From positions 23,960-87,959 of the forward strand of contig NZ_CAKZOT010000080.1 of the NCBI RefSeq assembly GCF_937138205.1: a DNA stretch of 64,000 bases, in the 5' to 3' direction. The notes beneath the pieces were generated by a model. That model was not told where the DNA came from and made no database searches. It saw only the letters and a program-made list of their open reading frames with translations. Source of the DNA: an uncultured Rhodospira sp. (lineage in GTDB: Bacteria > Pseudomonadota > Alphaproteobacteria > Rhodospirillales > Rhodospirillaceae). Shown one piece after another: positions 29,084-41,086 of this stretch. The translations under genes and the position numbers were made by a program. Positions within the stretch are counted from its first letter, which is position 1. Each line of letters starts with the position of its first letter.

Positions 29084-30728
29084 GGCGGGGACGTTCGATG
29101 ACCTGCTGCGCCGGTTCACGTGGCATGTGCCCGAGCGGTACTCCCTGGCCGTCGATGTGTGCGACCGCCATTGCGCCGGCGGTGAGGGGGGCGCGGCGCC
29201 GGCGATCATCGAAGAATCTCCGGACGGCACGGTCCGCCGGTACAGCTTCGCGGACCTGCGGCGGGCCTCAAGCCGTCTGGCCAACGTCCTGGCCGGACGG
29301 GGCGTCGGGGCTGGTGATCGGGTGGCGGTGCTGCTGGGGCAGCAATGGGAAACGGCGGTGGCCCATGTCGCCGCGTGGCGTCTGGGCGCGATCTCCGTGC
29401 CGCTGTTCACCCTGTTCGGGTTCGACGCATTGTCCTACCGTCTGTCGGACAGCGGTGCGCGGGCGCTGGTGACCGACGCGGCGCAGGTCGAGCGCATCGC
29501 CGACCTGTTGCCCGATGTGCCCGACCTGGGCACCATCATCTGCCTGGGGGCGGGCTCCCGCGACGTTGCGGACCCGGCGCAACGCCTGATCGCCTGGGAC
29601 GCGGCGCTGGCCGCCGCGTCGGAGGCGCACGCGCCAGTGGACACGGCGGCGGACGACCCGGCGCTGATCATCTACACCTCGGGCACCACGGGAAAGCCCA
29701 AGGGCGCGCTGCACGCTCACCGCGTGCTGCTCGGCCACCTGCCGGGCGTCGAGTTGCCGCAACGGCTGTTCCCGAAGCCGGGAGACCTGTTCTGGACGCC
29801 CGCCGACTGGGCCTGGATCGGCGGCCTGATCGACGTGCTGTTGCCGTCGCTACATCACGGCGTGCCGGTTCTGGCCCATCGCGGCGCCAAGTTCGATCCC
29901 GAGGGCGCCTTCGCCCTGATGGCGCGGCACCGGGTGCGCAATGTCTTCCTGCCGCCCACGGCGCTGAAGATGCTGCGGCAGGTTCCGGATCCGCGCCGCT
30001 TCGGCGGTGACCTGCGCTCGGTGGGGTCGGGCGGCGAGACGCTGGGCGAAGGCCTGCTGGACTGGGGCCGGGAAGCCCTGGGCGTGACCATCAATGAGTT
30101 CTACGGCCAGACCGAGTGCAACCTCGTGGTCTCGAACTGCGCGGACCTGTTTCCGGTACGACCGGGATCCATGGGGCGATCCGTGCCGGGTCACACGGTG
30201 GCGGTGGTCGATCCGGACACAGGCGCGCCGGTGGCGGCAGGCGAATTGGGGTCCATCGCCGTGCGCCGGCCCGACCCGGTCATGTTCCTGGGCTACTGGA
30301 ACAATCCCGACGCGACGGCGGCCAAGTTCGTCGGCGACTGGCTGCTGACTGGCGACACCGGGCGCATGGACGACGACGGCTATGTCTGGTTTGTCGGGCG
30401 CGACGACGACGTGATCACCTCCGCCGGTTACCGCATCGGCCCGGGCGAGGTCGAGGACTGCCTGCTGAAGCACCCGGCCGTGGCCATGGTGGCCGTGGTC
30501 GGCGTCCCCGATCCCCAGCGCACCGAGATCGTCAAGGCGTTCGTGGTGCCGGTCCCGGGCGCGATCGAGGCCCACGGCGGCGAGGCGGCGTTGATTCGCG
30601 CCTTGCAGGACTTCGCCAAGGCGCACCACGCCGCCCACGCCTATCCGCGCCGCATCGCCTTTGTCGACAGCCTGCCCATGACCACCACCGGCAAGATCAT
30701 GCGCAAGGACCTGCGGGCAATGGGGTAG
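29073..30728 (+). CDS. AMP-forming acyl-CoA synthetase (acetyl-CoA synthetase-like)
   Basis: 551 residues from ATG at 29073, chosen for GGGAGG nine bases upstream. The adenylation motifs are complete: YTSGTTGKPKGALHAH for ATP binding, FYGQTECNL, LTGDTGRMDDDGYVWFVGR and the hinge DDVITSAGYRIGPGEVED. The catalytic Lys lies in PMTTTGKIMRKDLR near the C-terminus. The enzyme joins a carboxylic acid to CoA through an acyl-AMP. The sequence is closest in feel to short- or medium-chain and acetyl-CoA synthetase-like enzymes (COG0365); the substrate cannot be told. It overlaps the preceding sensor gene. Confidence 0.92.
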   Translation: MLPEAGTFDDLLRRFTWHVPERYSLAVDVCDRHCAGGEGGAAPAIIEESPDGTVRRYSFADLRRASSRLANVLAGRGVGAGDRVAVLLGQQWETAVAHVAAWRLGAISVPLFTLFGFDALSYRLSDSGARALVTDAAQVERIADLLPDVPDLGTIICLGAGSRDVADPAQRLIAWDAALAAASEAHAPVDTAADDPALIIYTSGTTGKPKGALHAHRVLLGHLPGVELPQRLFPKPGDLFWTPADWAWIGGLIDVLLPSLHHGVPVLAHRGAKFDPEGAFALMARHRVRNVFLPPTALKMLRQVPDPRRFGGDLRSVGSGGETLGEGLLDWGREALGVTINEFYGQTECNLVVSNCADLFPVRPGSMGRSVPGHTVAVVDPDTGAPVAAGELGSIAVRRPDPVMFLGYWNNPDATAAKFVGDWLLTGDTGRMDDDGYVWFVGRDDDVITSAGYRIGPGEVEDCLLKHPAVAMVAVVGVPDPQRTEIVKAFVVPVPGAIEAHGGEAALIRALQDFAKAHHAAHAYPRRIAFVDSLPMTTTGKIMRKDLRAMG

Positions 30729-30807
30729 GGCTCGACCCTCAGGGCAATCGGGTGAACGTGGGCCCATCGTCGAGACGGACCACCGGGGCAGAGGCCCGCA
30801 CAAAACC

Positions 30808-30960
30808 CGTCATTGCGAGCCGGCGTCTTTGGACGCCGGCGAAGCAATCCAGGGCTTGTTCATGATGTATTCGCCCTGGATTGCCCCCTTGTGGGGCGGG
30901 GGCCAACCCCCGCCCCACAAGGATCTGGATTGCTTCGTCACTTCGTTCCTCGCAATGACG
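30808..30960. repeat. Palindromic interspersed repeat, family A, copy 2
   Basis: 153 bp with the same ends as copy 1 (CGTCATTGCG and CGCAATGACG), the same GAAGCAATCCAGGGC arm, and an internal stem GCCGGCGTC/GACGCCGGC. It is longer than copy 1 because a further inverted repeat (CCTTGTGGGGCGGGGG with its complement) has been inserted into the right arm. It lies between the synthetase and caspase genes and carries no ORF of its own. Confidence 0.8.
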
Positions 30961-31044
30961 GATTGTGTGTTCGCGACCCCAATAAACCACTTGGGAGGGT
31001 TCTCGCTCCCACAGGCATCGTTCACCCGATTGCCCCTCTCGGCC

Positions 31045-32988
31045 CTATTGCACCCGCACGAAGAGGAAGTCACCACCCTCGTGCCCGGCCAGGCGGATGT
31101 CGGAATACTCCGGCGTCTGTGTGGTGTTCAGGATCACCGGCCGGCGCAACTGGGCGAACAGGTTGGTGCCGTCGATGACGCCTGTGTTGTCCCGCAACGT
31201 CGAGATGAACGCGCTGGCGAACGGCGAATGGCCATCGCCGACGCTGTCGGCCACGGGCTCCAGGCCACCGGACGACATGGCGAGGCGCGCCCGTTTGCTG
31301 GCCATGCGGCGCAGATAGGCGGGCGTCGGCGCCTCCGGCACCGTCAGGCTGCGGGTGAGCGTGCCGGCGAAACAACTGTCGGCGACGACCAGCACATGCT
31401 TGGCGCGCAAGGCCCGCACCGCATCGCGGATGGTGGCGTTGGACACCCAGTGGGTGCGGCGGTCCAGATGGGCGTTGACCGGCAGCCAGTAACCCTGGTC
31501 GGCGCCTTCGTCGAGCCAACCGTGGCCGGCGTAGTAGATCAGCAGGTTGTCGTTCGGCCCGAGGCTGTTGCGGTAGGCATCCAGGGCTTCGATGATCTCG
31601 GCGCGGCCGACGTCCAGGAGCAGGCGGACCTTGAACCCGTACTGAGTTTCCAAGATCTCGGCCAGGACTTTCGCGTCGTCGGCGGCCGTGCCCAAATCGG
31701 GCAGTTCCCGATACGTCTGGTTGCCGATGATCAGGGCGTGATAGGTGCCGAAGTCGATGTCTGAGAAGGTCGCCAGTTCGACCCCGGGACCCTCGTCGGC
31801 CGTCTCGTCGGGCGTATCGGCGGCGGTTTCCGATCCGCCCGAGCGGTCGGTCACGTCGCCGAACGCGGCGTTGAGGATGCTGGTCCGCCGGGCCGCGAAC
31901 TCCTCGCGGCTGATCTGTCCGAGCACCAGCAGGGTTTTCAAGGCCTCCAGCTTCTGGGCGATCGAGTCCGCATCAGGTGTTCCATCAGCCGGCGTGTTTT
32001 GAGGGGCATCCGCCTGGTCCGGCGTGTTCGCGTCCGCGGGCGGGGGCGCGTCGTTGGTGGCGGCGGGCGTCGTCTCGGGCGGATCCGCCGGCGCGTCGGT
32101 GACTTGGTCCGCCGGGTCCGGTGCGGCCGGGGCCTGTTCGCGGACGGCCTCCGGCTCCGCCTCCGTCTCAGGGAGCGAGACAACCTGCTGATCCGGGGGC
32201 TGCTGATCCGGGGGCTGCTGATCCGGGGGCTGCTGATCCGGGATCGCGGCGGGTGCGGGGTCCTCCGGCGGCGGCGCGGGGGGTGCCTCGGCGGCTTCGG
32301 CCTCAGCGACCGTCTCCGGGGCGGTCGCGATCGGCTCGGGGATCGACCCGGGCGGCGGTGGCTTGGGTCCCAGGGCCTGATGACCGACCCCGGCGGGAGG
32401 GGGCAAAACGACCACCTGCGGCTGCGGCGCCGGGCTCGGGGCGGGTGACGCTGGTGCGGGGGAGGGCGTTCCCGCGCCGCCCAGCGCGGCGCGCAGGCGG
32501 GTCCGGGCCACGCGAAGCTCGCTGTCGTTGGGGGCCAGCCGCAAGGCCTCGTCGCACGCCGCCAGGGCCGCCCGGCCGCTCAGGGTGGTGCACTTGATCC
32601 GCGCCACCTGGAGCTGGACGGCGGCGCCGCCATCGTTGCGGGATTGGGCCTGCTGCTCCTGGAAGCGCTGCTCTTCGAGATAGCTGCGTGAGACCTGGAG
32701 CGCGTGCGCCAACGCCGACCCGCCAGCCCCTGCCGCCCGCGCCTGTTCCAGTACCCGCACCGCCTCGGCGGCCTCGCCGCTATAGCGTAACGCCTCGGCC
32801 AGTTTCACAGCGACCCGGGTGTCGCTGCGGTCGGCCTCGAACGCGCGGCGGCAGGACGAGACGGCCTGGGCCGGACCGGTCGACAGGCACTGCGCCGCCA
32901 ACGACTGGGCTGCCGCAGGGCCGGCCGGGGCCCACAGAAGAGCCCCAGCGAGCACCGCAAGGCCGATCCGCCGTCCTACTTGCGCCAA
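31045..32988 (-). CDS. Secreted caspase-fold (peptidase C14) protein with TPR-like and SHOCT-like modules
   Basis: 647 residues from TTG at 32988, chosen because a good signal peptide follows (RRIGLAVLAGALLWAP, cleavage after AAA). A GTG at 33057 would overlap the preceding gene. TPR-like helices fill ~30-185. A long Pro/Ala/Glu/Gln linker follows and includes four near-perfect PDQQP repeats. Then comes a SHOCT-like helix pair (ALKTLLVLGQISREEFAARR). The C-terminal caspase p20-like domain has catalytic His489 in YYAGHGW and Cys539 in VVADSCFAGTL. Caspase-fold bacterial proteases cleave after basic or acidic residues, and many need calcium. Downstream of an EF-hand lipoprotein gene on the same strand. 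Confidence 0.87.
   Translation of the reverse strand: MAQVGRRIGLAVLAGALLWAPAGPAAAQSLAAQCLSTGPAQAVSSCRRAFEADRSDTRVAVKLAEALRYSGEAAEAVRVLEQARAAGAGGSALAHALQVSRSYLEEQRFQEQQAQSRNDGGAAVQLQVARIKCTTLSGRAALAACDEALRLAPNDSELRVARTRLRAALGGAGTPSPAPASPAPSPAPQPQVVVLPPPAGVGHQALGPKPPPPGSIPEPIATAPETVAEAEAAEAPPAPPPEDPAPAAIPDQQPPDQQPPDQQPPDQQVVSLPETEAEPEAVREQAPAAPDPADQVTDAPADPPETTPAATNDAPPPADANTPDQADAPQNTPADGTPDADSIAQKLEALKTLLVLGQISREEFAARRTSILNAAFGDVTDRSGGSETAADTPDETADEGPGVELATFSDIDFGTYHALIIGNQTYRELPDLGTAADDAKVLAEILETQYGFKVRLLLDVGRAEIIEALDAYRNSLGPNDNLLIYYAGHGWLDEGADQGYWLPVNAHLDRRTHWVSNATIRDAVRALRAKHVLVVADSCFAGTLTRSLTVPEAPTPAYLRRMASKRARLAMSSGGLEPVADSVGDGHSPFASAFISTLRDNTGVIDGTNLFAQLRRPVILNTTQTPEYSDIRLAGHEGGDFLFVRVQ
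32185..32243. repeat. Tandem 15-bp repeat inside the caspase gene
   Basis: Three exact copies of CTGCTGATCCGGGGG and a fourth lacking the last bases, in frame, encoding the PDQQP repeats of the linker. Copy number may vary between strains. Confidence 0.9.
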
Positions 32989-33031
32989 AATAGATGCTCG
33001 CCGTAGTGAACGCGGTATCCGGGAAAAACGA

Positions 33032-33817
33032 CTAGTACCCGCCACCACCTCCACCACCTCCCGCTTCGCCGCCCATGATCGACGAGCCGCCCGTGCCGCC
33101 GGCGGGATCGCGCCACGCCCAGTCCCCGGACGGCAGGCGGATCAGGTTGAACAGCCACCGGCGGGGCACCGTTGTATAGGGTGGGGCCTCTTGCGCCAGG
33201 GTCTCGTTCATGCTCTGGCGCATCTGCATCAGGCCGGCTTCCTCGACGGAAATCTCGCCGTCGTTGTTCTCGTCGGCACCGCGCCGCACCTCGCCGGCCA
33301 GGCGCGCGAGTTCCTGGGCCAGGGTGCGGGCCTCGGTGGTGGACCTGGCCTGGAGCGCGGCGTCGGACAGGCCGGCCATGACATCCACGTCCCGCAGGAT
33401 GGCCTCGCCCTTGGCCGCGAACTCCGGCGCGTAGCCGCGCACGTTGGCGGTGGCGTCCGCCGACGCGGCGGCGAACTGAACATGGCTGATGGCGCCCTCA
33501 AGGGCGCGGCGCAGGCCATACCCGGCGCCGGCCCCGCTGGGCTCGAGAGTCGGATCGATGGCGTGGCGCATGTCCCGCACGTGGGCCTTGATGCCCGCCA
33601 GATCCCCGGCGCCGGCGGCGGCCGTGGCGGCACGGCTGGCGGCGGCGGCTTCCTGCTCGGCGGTGTCGAGCAGCCCGGCCTTGTCCGGCGTGTCGGTCCA
33701 CGCCGTCATGGTGTGTCCGATGTGGGTGTGGGCGATGGTGGGCCGTTGCACCGTGACGCACCCGCTGACCAACGCGGTCACCGCCACCATTGCCATTCCA
33801 ATGAAAACCCTGCGCAT
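33032..33817 (-). CDS. EF-hand lipoprotein upstream of the caspase-fold protein
   Basis: 261 residues from ATG at 33817, after a GGGAGAACGGGAC site. The signal peptide ends in the lipobox VSGC (Cys20). A mostly helical, Ala-rich middle follows. The stretch 182-193 is a textbook calcium-binding EF-hand loop: Asp182, Asn184, Asp186, Gly187, Ile189 and Glu193 are all in place. The C-terminus is a Gly-rich tail (GGEAGGGGGGGGY). Gene order and the 43-base gap to the caspase start indicate an operon. A calcium-linked partner of the protease is the simplest proposal, but it is inference. Confidence 0.75.
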   Translation of the reverse strand: MRRVFIGMAMVAVTALVSGCVTVQRPTIAHTHIGHTMTAWTDTPDKAGLLDTAEQEAAAASRAATAAAGAGDLAGIKAHVRDMRHAIDPTLEPSGAGAGYGLRRALEGAISHVQFAAASADATANVRGYAPEFAAKGEAILRDVDVMAGLSDAALQARSTTEARTLAQELARLAGEVRRGADENNDGEISVEEAGLMQMRQSMNETLAQEAPPYTTVPRRWLFNLIRLPSGDWAWRDPAGGTGGSSIMGGEAGGGGGGGGY

Positions 33818-34409
33818 GGTCCCGTTCTCCCTGATCCCTGCTGGCTTTCGCTCGGACCCGGGCCACTCCGGCGCGGTGACGCCGGGCAGCCGCCATCCGC
33901 ATGTCCATTCGTTTCGGTCAAGTATTGCAGGGGATACGGCCGACGGCAACATTCGAGTCATTTGAACTCGCACTTCGACGCGCCCACGCGGAGTCCCGGC
34001 CGCGCGGATCGCGCCCGCCGGCGGTTGGCGGGGGAGGCGGGCGCGCGGCGACGCGTGGCGGGCCGGCAGGCTGGACCTTTGTGCTAGGCCTTAAGAGGGG
34101 CGGTCAAAGTATTGATCTGTAATTCTCTTTAGGGTACTCTGTCAGACCTAAGGCAGGGCTTGTGGTGCCTGCGACTCGATGAACGGCATTCATACGGTTG
34201 ACGTGGCCGTTCCAAACCAGCAGGGTGCCGCCATCTCGCACGCAAGCCCCTGATGACCTTGCGCCCGGACCGGCCGGCGGCACGACTCCGCCGTTGGTCC
34301 ATGGATAGAGGGCGCGTGGGCTGGTGCCGAACGAACGGCCGGCGGCGGGAACCGGAGAGAGACGACGAGCCATGGCGCGACATGGCGAAGACGACGGGGT
34401 GAGCGACAG
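33818..34409. other. Long intergenic region without a supported gene
   Basis: About 590 bases between divergent genes. Frames here are shadows or lack start signals. The middle (about 34100-34145) is AT-richer and may hold promoter elements, but I could not identify a convincing pair. Confidence 0.4.
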
Positions 34410-34769
34410 ATGCGGAATCTCAAGTGGTTGGCCGTGCTGTGTGGCCTGGTGACGGTGTCGGGTTCGGCCCAGGCGGCGCAAGGCAGCGAGTCCTGCAACG
34501 TGGTCGGCGTGTACGGGACGATCGCCCTGGTGGTGTGTCCGGACGCCGACACCGACGCCGAGTTCATCAGCGCCGGCCAGGAGGCGTGCGAGCCGATCGC
34601 CGTGCGCAACGTCTGCAACGCCTGGATCTGGCGCAATCAGGACCGCGCCGCGCGCGTCCTGCCCATGGACAACCGCCAGCTCGACAGCGTGACCGCGCTG
34701 TGGATCAACCGCCAGGGCCAGCTTAAGGTGTGCGCGCGCGACGGCTGCTACGCCGGGCAGAACCGCTAG
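34410..34769 (+). CDS. Small secreted Cys-containing protein
   Basis: 119 residues with a clear signal peptide (NLKWLAVLCGLVTVSGSA, cleavage after AQA). The mature part carries five Cys (SCNVV, VVCPDA, EACEP, NVCNAW and KVCARDGCY include them), suggesting disulfides in the periplasm. The family is not recognised. It shows a general likeness in size, signal peptide and Cys content to the small secreted protein at 41087-41467, but no alignable core. Confidence 0.65.
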   Translation: MRNLKWLAVLCGLVTVSGSAQAAQGSESCNVVGVYGTIALVVCPDADTDAEFISAGQEACEPIAVRNVCNAWIWRNQDRAARVLPMDNRQLDSVTALWINRQGQLKVCARDGCYAGQNR

Positions 34770-34820
34770 CCCGACCCGTTCGCCGAAATGGCTGCGCCAG
34801 CCGGGCAAGCGGCCCTCTGC

Positions 34821-34928
34821 CCCGAGAGGTCTCTTGTGGCCTGACGGCGCTTCGCGGTGACGGATGTGGTTGTTCTTGAAGAAAATCGTCGTCCCGACGG
34901 GAATTCCCGCGTCGGCACGATGCCCGAC
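34821..34928. repeat. Degraded copy of repeat family B
   Basis: GAAGAAAATCGTCGTCCCGA, a following CCCGCGTCGGCAC and the preceding GACGGCGCTTCGCGGTGACG align by eye, with substitutions and gaps, to the palindromic element at 48225-48329 and its right flank. The palindrome itself is eroded here. Confidence 0.5.
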
Positions 34929-34976
34929 GTTTTGAGAGAGTCGCGGCTTCGGCGGGCAGCCGGGGGCGCTTCAAGT

Positions 34977-35090
34977 CCGTAGGGTGCATTCGACCGTCGC
35001 GGCCGGCAGGGGTGCGGCGGACAACGCGCCGTGCCATCGCCGCCATCGCCAATGGTGCGTCGCGCCTTCCGCGCGGACGCACCCTAAGGG
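34977..35090. repeat. Palindromic repeat family C, copy 1
   Basis: Ends CCGTAGGGTGC and GCACCCTAAGGG are near-complements; inside, GCGCCGTGCCATCGC and GGTGCGTCGCGCC are shared with copies 2 and 3. The 20 bases to its left are also shared with copy 3, exactly 960 bases away. It lies just before the DUF4160/DUF2442 pair. Confidence 0.85.
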
Positions 35091-35174
35091 CCTCGCCCGC
35101 CCGCGCGGCGCGGGGTGAGCGGTCGCGCGTTGCGTCGATATGGTATGGTGGTTGATCCGTCCGGAGCCGCGCCC

Positions 35175-35480
35175 ATGCCCACCATCAGCGTGTTCTATGG
35201 CATCATCATCCAGATGTTCTGGGAAGACCATGCGCCGCCGCATTTCCATGCCCTGTATGGCGAGCATGAGGCCCATGTGAACATAAGGACGCTGGAGGTC
35301 CTGCGGGGTCGGCTGCCCCGGCGGGCCTTGGCGCTGGAGCTGGATTGGGCGGCGGAGCACCGGGACGAATTGCTGGAGGACTGGGCACAATGCGAACGCA
35401 AGCCGTCTCCGAGGAAGATCGCGCCCTCACAGCCGATCGCAAACCACTGGTGTTCCTTGGAATTCCAGTGGTGTGCGTGA
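35175..35480 (+). CDS. DUF4160-domain protein
   Basis: 101 residues from ATG at 35175. MPTISVFYGIIIQMFWEDHA, PPHFHALYGEHEAHVNI and DEFLLEDW-like residues (HRDELLEDWAQCE) are the hallmarks of the family. The final ~20 residues (after PRKIAPS) go beyond the usual end and may be an addition. Genes of this family are repeatedly found just ahead of DUF2442 genes, as here, and have been proposed as toxin-antitoxin-like pairs; activity is not established. The pair is bracketed by repeats of family C. Confidence 0.85.
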   Translation: MPTISVFYGIIIQMFWEDHAPPHFHALYGEHEAHVNIRTLEVLRGRLPRRALALELDWAAEHRDELLEDWAQCERKPSPRKIAPSQPIANHWCSLEFQWCA

Positions 35481-35493
35481 ATCGGCTGTGACA

Positions 35494-35784
35494 ATGAAGA
35501 CGTCTGTGACCCCGGCTGCCCCTTGGCGGGTGGCCGACGTGATGGTGCTGGGGGATTACCGCCTGCGCGTGCGGTTCAACGACGGCACCGAGGGCATCGC
35601 CGACCTGTCGGCCCTGGTTTGTGCGCCGGACGCCGGTGTGTTCGCCGCCCTGGCCGATCCGGCCGTGTTCGCGGGGGCCACGGTGGATCTGGGCGCGGTG
35701 ACCTGGCCCACCGGCGCCGATCTGGCCCCGGACGCGCTGTACGACGCGATCCGGGAGACGGGGGTGTGGCGCGGCGGCTCGTAG
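35494..35784 (+). CDS. DUF2442-domain protein
   Basis: 96 residues from ATG at 35494; a GTG at 35473 would overlap the DUF4160 stop by 8 bases. The pattern WRVADVMVLGDYRLRVRFND, GTEGIADLSALV and GADLAPDALYDAI is typical. It is the expected partner of the preceding DUF4160 gene. Its TAG stop (35782-35784) is formed by the first bases of repeat C copy 2, so the repeat inserted exactly at the gene's end and may have set the C-terminus. Confidence 0.85.
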   Translation: MKTSVTPAAPWRVADVMVLGDYRLRVRFNDGTEGIADLSALVCAPDAGVFAALADPAVFAGATVDLGAVTWPTGADLAPDALYDAIRETGVWRGGS

Positions 35785-35885
35785 GGTGCGTTCGACCGGC
35801 GCGGCCCGAGAGGGGCGCGCCGGGCACCGCACCGTGCCATCGCCGGACGGTGCGTCGCGCCTTCGGCGCGGACGCACCCTACGGG
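35780..35885. repeat. Palindromic repeat family C, copy 2
   Basis: Ends CGTAGGGTGCG and CGCACCCTACGGG are complementary; the centre CGGACGGTGCGTCGCGCC is identical to copy 3. Same orientation as the other copies. Its left end supplies the stop codon of the DUF2442 gene. Confidence 0.88.
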
Positions 35886-35936
35886 CCTCAATCCTCGGCC
35901 CGCATCGGGTTGAACAGCACCGGGGGCGCTTCAAGT

Positions 35937-36043
35937 CCGTAGGGTGCATTCGACCGTCGCGGCCCGTAGGGACGCGGCGGGCAACGCACCGTGCCATCGC
36001 CGGACGGTGCGTCGCGCCTTCGGCGCGGACGCACCCTACGGGC
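35937..36043. repeat. Palindromic repeat family C, copy 3
   Basis: Shares both ends, the centre and about 20 bases of left flank with copy 1. Its right end (CACCCTACGGGC) directly abuts the stop codon of the minus-strand antitoxin-like gene at 36044. Confidence 0.88.
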
Positions 36044-36331
36044 CTATTCGCTGACGTCGTCCCGCGACAGATCCAGGTCCGCCCCAGCCATGGGCGAGCG
36101 CCGCAACGAAGCCAGCACGCCGCCGGTCTCGGCCCCCTCCGTGCCCAGGGCGTCGCGCACGAGGGCGCGCAGGCGCTCGGCGTCGGGTCCGCCCTCCGAC
36201 AGACGGCGGGCCAGCGCGCGCACCAAAGGACGGTCGGCCTCGGGCGCGCGCACCTGCACGCGTGCCAGTTCGCGTCCGGACGGGCGTGGCGTTCGCGTGG
36301 GAGGAGCGGGGTGCCGCGCCGGGGCGGTCAT
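36044..36331 (-). CDS. Antitoxin-like protein without a toxin partner
   Basis: 95 residues from ATG at 36331. The protein is Arg/Pro-rich at its start, then helical (PLVRALARRLSEGGPDAERL, RALVRDALG), ending GGVLASLRRSPMAGADLDLS. That last phrase is familiar from small antitoxins found next to PIN toxins, though this is from memory. No toxin gene follows; the stop codon is directly adjacent to repeat C copy 3, which may have replaced the end of the module. It lies 70 bases downstream of mutL on the same strand. Confidence 0.6.
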   Translation of the reverse strand: MTAPARHPAPPTRTPRPSGRELARVQVRAPEADRPLVRALARRLSEGGPDAERLRALVRDALGTEGAETGGVLASLRRSPMAGADLDLSRDDVSE

Positions 36332-36401
36332 CAGGCGGTCTCCGTCTGGCCGGGCATGGTCACCAGAAATATAGCGGCCCGTCCGACCCGCCGCAATTCC
36401 C

Positions 36402-39994
<3,593 letters not shown>

Positions 39995-40040
39995 CTATCC
40001 TAGCGCCGTTGGCGCCGCGAGGGAACCGTGGGGCGGCGGC

Positions 40041-40346
40041 TCACGCCGGCGTGTCGCGTCCCTCGTCGTCGATGTCGTCCGCGTCGGCGGACGGCGCGTC
40101 CAGCCGGTCGTCGTCGGCCACGACATCCGGGTCGCCCAGGCCGTCCAGCAGCGTCAGGGCCGTCGCCGGATCACCCCGGGCGCCGCGCTGGCGGAAGAAC
40201 CGCGCGGCCTCGGCTTGGGCGCCGACACGCGCGGCCAGGGTCGTGGCCACGTACTGGTTCAGGCTGATCCCCATGGCCTGGGCCTGTTCACTGGCGGCGG
40301 CCTTGAGATCCGGGGGCAGGCGGAGGGAAAACGGCGGAGCGTTCAT
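40041..40346 (-). CDS. Ribbon-helix-helix protein, HicB-like
   Basis: 101 residues from ATG at 40346 with GAGGAG upstream. PPFSLRLPPDLKAAASEQAQ followed by MGISLNQYVATTLAARVG is the ribbon-helix-helix DNA-binding fold seen at the C-terminus of HicB antitoxins and in Arc-like regulators. The second half is Asp-rich and likely disordered (ADDDRLDAPSADADDIDDEG). No hicA-like gene is adjacent, so it is an orphan antitoxin or a free regulator. Confidence 0.7.
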   Translation of the reverse strand: MNAPPFSLRLPPDLKAAASEQAQAMGISLNQYVATTLAARVGAQAEAARFFRQRGARGDPATALTLLDGLGDPDVVADDDRLDAPSADADDIDDEGRDTPA

Positions 40347-40595
40347 GGCAACATGCTCCTCAGCAGGGGACCGGGGCGATCGACCAGCAGACCGAAGCGT
40401 CGTCCAGCGGTTCGCAGATGTGGCGCGCATCCTAACGCTGTTGCCGGCGCGAGGAAAACGAATCCCCCTTCCGGGCGGGCGGTGGCCCCCTTTGGCCCTC
40501 TTGCACCGGCCGGGCGCGCTCCCCAAAATCCTGTCCACGCCTCACGGAGTTCGGCCCAAACACTCGTCTGCCGCTGATATTGGACGGAGCCCACA

Positions 40596-40973
40596 ATGTA
40601 TGACTCCAGTGCAGCGTCTGAACGGACCGCAAAGGCCTCGGCGCCGGGTGCGAATGACTCGTCTCTGGACGAAGCCCGCGACCGGGTCCAACACCTGCAC
40701 GACCTGTACGCGTTCGGTCATCTGGTGGTCGATTTCCTGGCCGGCCTGACCTTCACGGTGGGCAGCGTGCTGTTCTTCTGGAAAGAGACCGAGAACCCAG
40801 CCATCTGGCTCTTCGTGGTCGGCAGCGTCTTGTTCACGGCCAAGCCGTCGGTGCGGCTGGCGCACATGCTGCACGACCGATACACCCGTCGGTCCCTGGA
40901 GCGGGCGTTGTCGGATGAAGCACGCGCCGCCCTGTCGGCGTTTTCTCCCCGGCGGCGGACGTTGCGGATGTAG
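40596..40973 (+). CDS. YrhK-like membrane protein
   Basis: 125 residues with two membrane helices: VVDFLAGLTFTVGSVLFFWK and NPAIWLFVVGSVLFTAKPSV. The spacing, the central ENPAIWLFVVGS and the trailing VRLAHMLHD are typical of the YrhK-like domain, whose function is unknown. The N-terminus is a polar Ser/Ala stretch. A GGACGGAG run precedes ATG at 40596. It stands alone between the ribbon-helix-helix gene and a secreted protein. Confidence 0.75.
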   Translation: MYDSSAASERTAKASAPGANDSSLDEARDRVQHLHDLYAFGHLVVDFLAGLTFTVGSVLFFWKETENPAIWLFVVGSVLFTAKPSVRLAHMLHDRYTRRSLERALSDEARAALSAFSPRRRTLRM

Positions 40974-41086
40974 GCGCGGCGTGACCGGCGCGCACACGGG
41001 GTCCCGCCACACCGCCGCCATGATTTGACCACAGGACAATGCGGGGAGCTCATGGGGCCTCCGCCACGCGCTGATCGGACAGGACG

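Noticed and set aside
32185..32243. CRISPR-like array
   Set aside because: The units are contiguous with no spacers and are in frame within the caspase gene.
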